Translations under genes and position numbers: made by a program
Shown here: positions 1 to 4,701 of the stretch, piece by piece
How the letters are laid out: each line of letters opens with the position of its first letter
How positions within the stretch are numbered: position 1 is the first letter of the stretch
Notes under the pieces: model-generated
Databases searched by the model: none
What the model was told of the DNA's origin: nothing
What the model saw: the letters and a program-made list of their open reading frames with translations, nothing else
From: DATDRS01 sp035291605
Lineage (GTDB): Bacteria > Chloroflexota > Anaerolineae > Anaerolineales > UBA6663
Assembly: GCA_035291605.1 (NCBI GenBank)
Contig: DATDRS010000319.1
Location: forward strand, 1 to 5,160
DNA length: 5,160 nucleotides
Direction: 5' to 3'

Positions 1-357
1 CACCGTCACCCACGAGAGCGCAGCCTGCGCCCCGCTCTCAATCCGGAAGAGGAGCAGCGAGCCGACGCCGAGAACGATCGTGCCGCCCGCCAGCAGCGCG
101 CCGTGCGCCATCAGCCGGAACTCGAGGACGAAGAGGACGACGGCGAGACCGATCAGCGCCAACCCGGCGATGTTCACCGGCAGCTGCGTCAGCCCCACCG
201 CCGCGAGGGCGAGGGCGATCACGGCCACCCCTTCGGGGATTCCGGTCCCCGGCATCGAAGCCGCCATCACCACCGCCCACACGCCGATCACCAGCAAGAG
301 ATAAGCCACCGTCGGGTCGGTCAGGAGCGACCAGAGAGAGTTTGCTGCCGCGTCCAT
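1..357 (-). CDS. NfeD-like multi-pass membrane protein, C-terminus beyond the left edge
   Basis: The 119 visible residues are almost all membrane: helices at about 16-36, 40-58, 61-80 and 86-104, then an SWVTV segment that looks like the start of another helix. The order LLTDPTVAYLLL, MPGTGIPEG, QLPVNIAGLALI, FVLEF, GSLLLF follows the membrane domain of long NfeD proteins (membrane-bound ClpP-class protease family), which act in membrane quality control. In those proteins a periplasmic serine-protease domain precedes this region; here the ATG lies about ten residues before the first LTDP motif, so no protease domain is present. The start at 357 has a good ribosome site (GGAAGGAAG about 6 bases upstream) and lies 18 bp after the stop of the TPR/zinc-ribbon gene, so the two are probably co-transcribed. 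The usual C-terminal OB-fold would lie outside the window. Family placement is by motif memory and fairly firm; function is inferred. Confidence 0.72.
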   Translation of the reverse strand, partial: MDAAANSLWSLLTDPTVAYLLLVIGVWAVVMAASMPGTGIPEGVAVIALALAAVGLTQLPVNIAGLALIGLAVVLFVLEFRLMAHGALLAGGTIVLGVGSLLLFRIESGAQAALSWVTV

Positions 358-375
358 CTTTATCTTCCTTCCGCC

Positions 376-1638
376 TCAGCCTGTAGGCCGGGCCTCTTTC
401 GCCGCCTGCTCGCGCACCAGGGCCATGATTTCGTCAACCGCCTTGTCGTCCGGCGCCTGGCGTTGGGCCTCGGCCAGCACCCGCAGACTCCGGCTGAAGC
501 GCTTGATCTTGGCGTAGCCAATTCCCAAATCTTTATAATACTGCGTCTCCATCGGCGCAAGTCCCACGGCCCGCCGCCACTGCGCGACGGCCAGCGCCCA
601 CATGCCTATTTTCCGGTAATCATGGCCGCGTTTGTAGAAATCCAGCGCGCTCCGGGCGGCGGCGTCGGGCTGAGTCAACAGACGCTCGTCGTTGATCGGG
701 AACTCGCGGTCAGAAGCAAAGAGCAATACCAGAATGCCCAGAGCCAGCGCCATGTTCAAGAGAGCGCTGACCGGCCCCAGGTACCCGGTCAGCAGCAGGT
801 AAGCGTTCCAGAGCAGGTCGGCGAGCACGATCCCGATGGCGGAGTAAAAGACAATCGCCCACCGTTGGCTCAACAGCAGCAGCAGGCACAGCATCACCCC
901 GGCCCGCAGGGCGTGGCCCTGGATCAACGTGCGGGCCGTGGCGGGCGCGATGCGCGTGAAGTCCCCCCAGACCGCCTGGACGCCGAAGACGTTGAGTAAA
1001 TAATCGGCGCCTTCCGACCCGCGCAGGATGAGCGCCAGCACGGGTGACAAGACGCCGGCTATCCCTGTCCCCAGCGACACGCCGACCAGCAGTTGGGTGA
1101 ACCGCAAGAATTCGGAGTGCTGCGACTTACGCACCCGGATATACAATCTGCGCTTGCAGTGCGGGCACTTCGCGTCGTTCACGCCGGTCATCTGGCCGCA
1201 ATAGGGGCACTGGTAAGGATCGTCCATGCCGTCGTCGCCTTCGAGCGGCGCCTCGGGCAAGTAATTTTGCCAGTCCGTAATCGTCTGTGTCTCCGGGGTC
1301 GGGGACGGCTCCACTTGCGCCGTCGGCGCTCCGGCCGGGGCGACATGCGCTGCTGCTGAATCTTCATACGCGGGCGCGGGCAACCGGTTGCGGAGTTGCC
1401 CTACTCTGTTCCGGACGGCCGCATTGGCGGGATTGAGCGCCAGCGCATTCTCCAGCGCCGTCACTTTGTCCTCCAGGTCATCCACCACTTCGCTCAACCA
1501 GATCCAGGCCAGCTCGATGGTCTGGTTCTGATCCACGACCTGCAGCAGCAAATCACGCGCGCGCGCCCGGTCGCCCGCCTTGGCCGCCCGGATGCCCGCC
1601 TGGAGGAGCTTTTGGGGTTCTGCTTGCTCGGAAGTCAT
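376..1638 (-). CDS. TPR / zinc-ribbon / four-helix membrane protein
   Basis: This 420-residue protein has four visible parts. Residues 7-85 are TPR-like helices (LLQAGIRAAKAGDRARARDL, AWIWLSE, ALENALALNPANAAVRNR), a repeat style common in Chloroflexota. Residues 86-140 are a Pro/Ala/acidic linker. Residues 144-161 form a zinc ribbon (C144-x2-C147-x10-C158-x2-C161) followed by a basic RRLYIRVRK stretch. Helices follow at about 178-205, 243-258, 260-283 and 288-308. Residues 331-405 are again TPR-like (ALDFYKRGHDYRKIGMWALA, GLAPMETQYYKDLGIGYAKI). A membrane-anchored scaffold with protein-binding repeats at both ends fits; no enzymatic motif is seen and the partner is unknown. The start has no clear Shine-Dalgarno sequence; the leader from the predicted promoter would be about 90 nt. 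It lies upstream of the NfeD-like gene in a likely operon. The coding call is sure; the role is not. Confidence 0.88.
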   Translation of the reverse strand: MTSEQAEPQKLLQAGIRAAKAGDRARARDLLLQVVDQNQTIELAWIWLSEVVDDLEDKVTALENALALNPANAAVRNRVGQLRNRLPAPAYEDSAAAHVAPAGAPTAQVEPSPTPETQTITDWQNYLPEAPLEGDDGMDDPYQCPYCGQMTGVNDAKCPHCKRRLYIRVRKSQHSEFLRFTQLLVGVSLGTGIAGVLSPVLALILRGSEGADYLLNVFGVQAVWGDFTRIAPATARTLIQGHALRAGVMLCLLLLLSQRWAIVFYSAIGIVLADLLWNAYLLLTGYLGPVSALLNMALALGILVLLFASDREFPINDERLLTQPDAAARSALDFYKRGHDYRKIGMWALAVAQWRRAVGLAPMETQYYKDLGIGYAKIKRFSRSLRVLAEAQRQAPDDKAVDEIMALVREQAAKEARPTG

Positions 1639-1732
1639 GCTAAATCAAGACTCAATGGGGAGATCAAAGAAAAGCTGACAACCGGCCAACAGCCCGGCGC
1701 TGAGATAGTAAACCCGTCAACCGCTATGTGAG

Positions 1733-1760
1733 ATTATACAACCGTGTTCCAAGGGCGCAA
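1733..1760 (-). promoter_or_regulatory. Predicted leftward promoter for the TPR/zinc-ribbon operon
   Basis: On the minus strand positions 1738-1733 read TATAAT, a perfect -10 hexamer. A weak -35 (TTGCGC, 1760-1755) lies 16 bp upstream. Transcription would begin near 1726 and leave a leader of about 88 nt before the ATG at 1638. The -35 is poor, so the call rests on the -10 and on its place in a divergent intergenic region. Confidence 0.45.
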
Positions 1761-1768
1761 AAGGCGAT

Positions 1769-1796
1769 TTGCAATTCCCTTTAGACTATCTACAAT
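1769..1796 (+). promoter_or_regulatory. Predicted rightward promoter for the CopD-like gene
   Basis: TTGCAA (1769-1774) and TACAAT (1791-1796) are separated by 16 bp and match the housekeeping sigma consensus at 4 and 5 of 6 positions. The start point would be about 1803, giving a very short leader before the ATG at 1811. The -35 coincides with a TTG that could otherwise be taken as an upstream start codon. It is back to back with the leftward promoter, the two -35 elements being 8 bp apart. Confidence 0.45.
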
Positions 1797-1810
1797 TCAT
1801 GCGAAGTCAC

Positions 1811-2329
1811 ATGGATCAGCCTTCCGTGCCCTTCTGGGCGCTGGCGCTCTCGTTCTGGCTGCACATGGCGGCGACGGTGGTGTGGGTCGGGGGGCTGGCG
1901 CTCATGGCGCTGGTGGTCTGGCCGGGGGCGCGGGCAGTGCTGGGGCCGGGGCCACAGTTAGCGCACCTGATCCGCAGCTTGCAGCAGCGCTTCGCTCCGC
2001 TCACATGGATTAGCCTCGCCGTGCTCATCGCCACCGGTTTGATCCAGATGTCGGCCAACCAGCACTACGATGGCCTGCTGCGGGTCACCAATCCGTGGAC
2101 GGCGGCCATCCTGGTCAAACACCTGGCGGTGGGAGGCATGATTCTGATTGGAGGGTATATGCAATGGGGCGTGCAACCCGAGTTGGCGCGGCTGGCGGCG
2201 CTGGAGGCCCACGGCCGTCCCGCGCCGGAAGTTGAGTTCTTCCGCCGCCGCGAGTTGTGGCTCACGCGATTGAACCTGATCTGCGGCCTGCTGGTGTTGG
2301 CGCTGACGGCCGTCGCGCGCGCGTTGTAA
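1811..2329 (+). CDS. CopD-like four-helix membrane protein
   Basis: The 172-residue protein has helices at about 8-36, 62-79, 98-118 and 150-170. Helix 1 carries WLHMAATVVWVGG, the His-and-WxGG pattern of the CopD copper-resistance membrane family. Helix 2 follows RFAPLTWISLAVLIATGL, and helix 3 holds Lys103-His104 (LVKHLAVGGMILIGG), also as in that family. His18 and His104 are candidate metal or haem ligands within the membrane. Family members are linked to copper transport across the inner membrane, but many short versions have no known function, so a copper role is inferred. Starts at ATG 1811, ATG 1799 and TTG 1769 are all in frame. I prefer 1811 because a promoter-like -35/-10 pair overlaps the earlier ones; AAGG 4 bases before the TTG is the argument for 1769. 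The cysteine-rich gene follows after 2 bp. Confidence 0.82.
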   Translation: MDQPSVPFWALALSFWLHMAATVVWVGGLALMALVVWPGARAVLGPGPQLAHLIRSLQQRFAPLTWISLAVLIATGLIQMSANQHYDGLLRVTNPWTAAILVKHLAVGGMILIGGYMQWGVQPELARLAALEAHGRPAPEVEFFRRRELWLTRLNLICGLLVLALTAVARAL

Positions 2330-2331
2330 GC

Positions 2332-2709
2332 ATGGAATCCCGCCATTTGACGATCACCTGCGCCCGCTGCGGGCGCGCTGCGGCCGAGGTCGCCCTGCTT
2401 CCTGCGACGCCTGAGGGCGAAGGCATGTGGCACGACCGTGACCGTTTGGAGCGCACCGACTTCCTGGGCGAGGTGATCAAATTTGGGGAGTATGCCGGCC
2501 TGCTGAAGCTCTTTGAACTTCTGGCCCGCGCCGATTATGCCGCCGCCCGCGCGGAGGATCCGGATTTTATCGGCTTCTTTTGTGACGACTGCCAGAAGGT
2601 CTATTGCCAGGCATGCTGGCAGATCGGCCCGCCCGAATTCGACGAAGGCTTTTACGACTGCACCCGCGGCGCCTGCCCGCAGGGACACGAGCAAATCGTG
2701 GACGATTGA
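2332..2709 (+). CDS. Cysteine-rich putative zinc-binding protein
   Basis: I do not recognise a named family. The 125-residue protein is soluble, with no signal peptide or membrane segment, and has clustered ligands: C10-x2-C13 near the N-terminus, then C84-x2-C87-x4-C92-x2-C95, C110-x4-C115 and H119. The middle (FFCDDCQKVYCQACW) and the end (CPQGHEQIVDD) resemble treble-clef or RING/IBR-type zinc fingers in spacing. The eight cysteines plus one histidine would suffice for two zinc sites. Residues 20-80 between the clusters are partly helical and acidic. The ATG 2 bp after the CopD-like stop is preferred over an in-frame ATG at 2257, which would overlap the previous gene by 73 bp; there is no clear Shine-Dalgarno sequence, so translational coupling is likely. 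Zinc binding is a good inference; a link to copper handling or protein binding is only suggested by the neighbour. Confidence 0.8.
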   Translation: MESRHLTITCARCGRAAAEVALLPATPEGEGMWHDRDRLERTDFLGEVIKFGEYAGLLKLFELLARADYAAARAEDPDFIGFFCDDCQKVYCQACWQIGPPEFDEGFYDCTRGACPQGHEQIVDD

Positions 2710-2756
2710 CCTGTCGAGTGGGAACAGATGATCAAACTTAGGAGAAAGGCCTCACC

Positions 2757-2903
2757 ATGCTCACCTTCAAAGACAATCCGGGCCAGGGGCTTATGGAATA
2801 TGCCTTGATCCTCGTGACGGTGGCCATCGTCGTTTTTGCCGTCATCGCCCTGACGGGGCCAGTTATCGGAAATATGTTCAGCAACGTCGTAGCCAATATC
2901 TAG
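2757..2903 (+). CDS. Flp/type IVb pilin precursor, 48 residues
   Basis: This short gene encodes a class-III prepilin. A short polar leader (MLTFKDNPG) is followed by QGLMEYALIL and one hydrophobic helix to about residue 34. Cleavage by a TadV-type prepilin peptidase would fall after Gly9, placing Glu14 and Tyr15 at the +5 and +6 positions conserved in Flp pilins; the mature peptide would be 39 residues. Such pilins polymerise into thin adhesive Tad pili at the cell surface. AAGG lies 7 bases before the ATG, with GGAG just upstream, so initiation should be efficient. No tad assembly gene (secretin, ATPase, TadB/C, peptidase) is in the window, so it is either an orphan pilin or served by a cluster elsewhere. 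No promoter is clear in the 47 bp before it; it may be read through from the cysteine-rich gene. Confidence 0.87.
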   Translation: MLTFKDNPGQGLMEYALILVTVAIVVFAVIALTGPVIGNMFSNVVANI

Positions 2904-2993
2904 CCGGTTAGCAGTCACAACCCGCCACATCTCGCCCCACGCAGGTCCCTAAACTCCCTGTTTTCTGGCGGAAAACGGCTAGAAAATATGTGC

Positions 2994-3023
2994 TTGACTT
3001 GGAACGGGTGTTCGGTATAGAAT
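2994..3023 (+). promoter_or_regulatory. lexA promoter
   Basis: TTGACT (2994-2999) is a 5/6 match to the -35. The overlapping -10 candidates are TATAGA (3016-3021, 16 bp spacing) and TAGAAT (3018-3023, 18 bp). Transcription would begin near 3028-3030, leaving a leader of about 40 nt. The A-rich stretch just upstream (2971-2990) could serve as an UP element. Confidence 0.7.
3002..3013 (+). promoter_or_regulatory. LexA operator (SOS box)
   Basis: GAACGGGTGTTC is a perfect GAAC-N4-GTTC inverted repeat, the type bound by LexA in Bacillus, Actinobacteria and relatives. It lies between the -35 and -10 of the lexA promoter, where bound LexA would block polymerase; this is the classic self-repression arrangement. 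I found no second perfect copy in the window. Confidence 0.85.
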
Positions 3024-3034
3024 CTTAACCAGGA

Positions 3035-3057
3035 ATGGCCCTTCTCCATAGGGCCAT
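3035..3057 (+). promoter_or_regulatory. Hairpin in the lexA leader
   Basis: ATGGCCCT (3035-3042) and AGGGCCAT (3050-3057) form a perfect 8-bp stem with a 7-nt loop. It would begin within about 8 nt of the mRNA 5' end and finish one base before the GGAGG ribosome site (3059-3063). It is not followed by a U-run, so it is not a terminator; it may protect the mRNA end or affect ribosome access. Confidence 0.5.
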
Positions 3058-3068
3058 CGGAGGCACAT

Positions 3069-3722
3069 ATGGCTAAAGGCAAACTATCCGACCGTCAACG
3101 CGAAATTATCGCCTTCATTGGGAAATTCTCCCGGGAGCATGGCTACCCGCCCACGATCCGCCAGATCGGCGAGGCCGCCAAAATCTCGTCCACATCGGTG
3201 GTTAACTACAACCTGAACAAGCTCGAAAAGGACGGCTACCTCACCCGCGATTTGAAGGTCTCGCGGGGTGTACGATTGGTGGACCAACCCGCGGGCAGGG
3301 GCAGCAAACCGACCGAGACGTTAAGCATTCCCCTGGCCGGTTACATCTTCGCCAGCGAGCCGGTGCTGGTCGGCGACACGCCGCAGACCTCTGCCGACGA
3401 AGTGATCGAGTTGACCCGCGACCTGGTGCGTGACACGGGCGACTTGTACGCCCTGCGCATCAAAGGCGACTCGATGATTGACGCGATGGTGAACGACGGC
3501 GACATCGTGGTGATGAAGAAGGTGGACCACGCCCGCAACGGCGAGATGGTGGCTGTATGGCTCAACGACCGCCACGAAACCACGCTCAAGCATTTCTACC
3601 TGGAAAATGGCCGCGTACGCCTGCAGCCCGCCAACCCCGCGATGCAACCGATCATCGTTGACGATCCCTCCCGCGTGGAAGTGCAGGGCAAGGTCGTGCT
3701 CGTCCTGCGTCAGATGAACTAG
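3069..3722 (+). CDS. lexA: LexA, SOS-response repressor and self-cleaving protease
   Basis: LexA represses DNA-damage genes and is inactivated when RecA filaments stimulate its self-cleavage. Residues 5-70 are the winged-helix DNA-binding domain (LSDRQREIIAFI, GYPPTIRQIGEAAKISSTSV, LEKDGYLTR). Residues 84-217 are the S24 peptidase domain, with nucleophile Ser135 in GDSM and general-base Lys174 in TTLKHF. The 217-residue length is normal. By alignment to E. coli LexA (LVGRVAAGEP) the scissile bond falls in LAGYIFASEP at Ala95-Ser96 in place of Ala-Gly, which is unusual. The ATG at 3069 follows GGAGG by 5 bases. The gene is monocistronic: it has its own promoter with an SOS box and a strong terminator after the stop. 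Identity is certain; normal cleavage is not. Confidence 0.97.
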   Translation: MAKGKLSDRQREIIAFIGKFSREHGYPPTIRQIGEAAKISSTSVVNYNLNKLEKDGYLTRDLKVSRGVRLVDQPAGRGSKPTETLSIPLAGYIFASEPVLVGDTPQTSADEVIELTRDLVRDTGDLYALRIKGDSMIDAMVNDGDIVVMKKVDHARNGEMVAVWLNDRHETTLKHFYLENGRVRLQPANPAMQPIIVDDPSRVEVQGKVVLVLRQMN

Positions 3723-3750
3723 CCGAGCCGCGCGCCGATGCCATCCACTC

Positions 3751-3781
3751 AAAGCCGCCCTCACCGGGCGGCTTTTCTTTT
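3751..3781 (+). terminator. Intrinsic terminator of lexA
   Basis: AAAGCCGCCC (3751-3760) pairs perfectly with GGGCGGCTTT (3766-3775) around a 5-nt TCACC loop. The T-rich run 3773-3781, broken by a single C, follows. It lies 28 bp after the lexA stop and ends about 30 bp before surE, separating the two transcripts. Confidence 0.92.
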
Positions 3782-3792
3782 CCCCATCAGGC

Positions 3793-3801
3793 TGGTATGA
3801 T
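3793..3801 (+). promoter_or_regulatory. Predicted extended -10 promoter of surE
   Basis: TGG-TATGAT is an extended -10 element (TGN plus a 5/6 hexamer). The hexamer ends at 3801 and the surE ATG is at 3810, so transcription would start at or next to the initiation codon. The -35 position falls in the lexA terminator T-run and shows no good match. Confidence 0.5.
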
Positions 3802-3809
3802 CCTCCATC

Positions 3810-4652
3810 ATGACTTCTCTGCGGAGACGCGCTGTACGCGAGAAGAGACTCATCCTGCTGACCAACGACGACGGCATCTATTCTCCCGGTCTGTGGGCCG
3901 CCGCGGGGGCGCTGGCGCCGCTGGGATTCGTCACGGTGGCTGCGCCCCGTGAACAATCCACCGCCGCCGGGCGCAGCATGCCGGCCCACTCCGAGGGCCG
4001 CATCCATGAGGAAACCCTGCAGATCAACGGCCAAACCTGGAAAGCCTACGCGATTGACGGCACTCCGGCGCAAGTCGTCCAGCATGCGCTACTGGAACTG
4101 ATGCCGCGCCATCCCGATCTGGTCGTGTCGGGCATCAACTACGGGGAAAACGTGGGGAGCGGCGCGACGATTTCAGGGACAGTCGGCGCGGCGCTCGAGG
4201 CCGCCAGCTTCGGCCTTCCAAGCCTCGCCATATCACTGGAGACCGACCGCCAATACCACTACACCCATTCCCCGGAGATAGATTTTTCCACCGCCGCCTT
4301 TTTCACGCAGAAGTTCGCCCGGCTGCTCCTTGACCTGCGCTTCCCGGCCGATGTGGATGTGCTCAAAGTGGAGGTCCCCGAAAACGCCACGGCTGAGACC
4401 CCCTGGCGCCTCACCCGCCTCTCGCGCACGCGCTACTACCTGCCCATCAAGCCGCAGCGGGACAACCTGAAGGACAAAGCCAACATTGACTATCGGCGCC
4501 TCATCGAGCCGGAACGCGTCGAGCCTGATTCGGATGTGCGCGCGCTGCTCGACCGGGTTGTCTCGGTCACCCCCCTCAGTCTGGATATGACCTCGCGCGT
4601 GGACTTGGACGCGCTGGCCGGTCTGATGCGCTCGAACGGCTGCGCCAGTTAG
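3810..4652 (+). CDS. surE: SurE, 5'/3'-nucleotidase (survival protein)
   Basis: SurE hydrolyses nucleoside 5'- and 3'-monophosphates in the cytoplasm with a divalent metal and is linked to stationary-phase survival and stress. The 280-residue protein has all family motifs: LLTNDDGI (metal ligands Asp20 and Asp21), APREQS (Ser50), DGTPAQVV, SGINYGENVG (metal ligand Asn110) and SGTVGAALEA. The end beyond residue 200 is the less conserved part that helps oligomerisation. A 13-residue basic extension precedes the usual MxILLTNDD start; no alternative ATG, GTG or TTG lies closer, so ATG 3810 stands. There is no Shine-Dalgarno sequence, and an extended -10 lies 8 bp upstream, so the mRNA is probably leaderless. 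It is convergent with the HD-GYP gene. The identification is firm; the preferred substrate cannot be read from the sequence. Confidence 0.96.
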   Translation: MTSLRRRAVREKRLILLTNDDGIYSPGLWAAAGALAPLGFVTVAAPREQSTAAGRSMPAHSEGRIHEETLQINGQTWKAYAIDGTPAQVVQHALLELMPRHPDLVVSGINYGENVGSGATISGTVGAALEAASFGLPSLAISLETDRQYHYTHSPEIDFSTAAFFTQKFARLLLDLRFPADVDVLKVEVPENATAETPWRLTRLSRTRYYLPIKPQRDNLKDKANIDYRRLIEPERVEPDSDVRALLDRVVSVTPLSLDMTSRVDLDALAGLMRSNGCAS

Positions 4653-4672
4653 CCGCGCGCGGATCAGTTCGC

Positions 4673-4696
4673 CGCCGCGCCGTCCCCGGCGCGGCG
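4673..4696. terminator. GC hairpin between convergent surE and HD-GYP genes
   Basis: CGCCGCGCCG (4673-4682) and CGGCGCGGCG (4687-4696) form a perfect 10-bp GC-only stem with a TCCC loop, in the 49-bp gap between the two converging stops. Its position suits bidirectional termination. Neither strand has a U-run after it, so it is not a classical intrinsic terminator. Confidence 0.4.
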
Positions 4697-4701
4697 AGCC
4701 A

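Noticed and set aside
701..712. GAACTCGCGGTC as a second SOS box
   Set aside because: It has one mismatch in the conserved half-site and lies inside the TPR gene far from any promoter.
103..999. Long plus-strand open frame of 298 codons
   Set aside because: It is antisense to the TPR/zinc-ribbon and NfeD-like genes. Its product is Gln/His/Arg-rich without domains, as expected for a GC-rich shadow frame.
2065..2694. Minus-strand open frame of 209 codons
   Set aside because: It is antisense to the CopD-like and cysteine-rich genes, whose motifs and tight spacing support the plus strand.
2652..2930. Minus-strand small open frame over the pilin
   Set aside because: It is antisense to the pilin, whose prepilin signature and ribosome site are clear.
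2958..2978. Hairpin CTGTTTTC / GAAAACGG as terminator of the pilin gene
   Set aside because: The stem is AT-rich with one wobble pair and no T-run follows, so it is not convincing as an intrinsic terminator.
3321..4085. Minus-strand open frame of 254 codons across lexA and surE
   Set aside because: It is antisense to two firmly identified genes and to the terminator between them, and its His/Gly/Arg-rich product has no recognisable domain.
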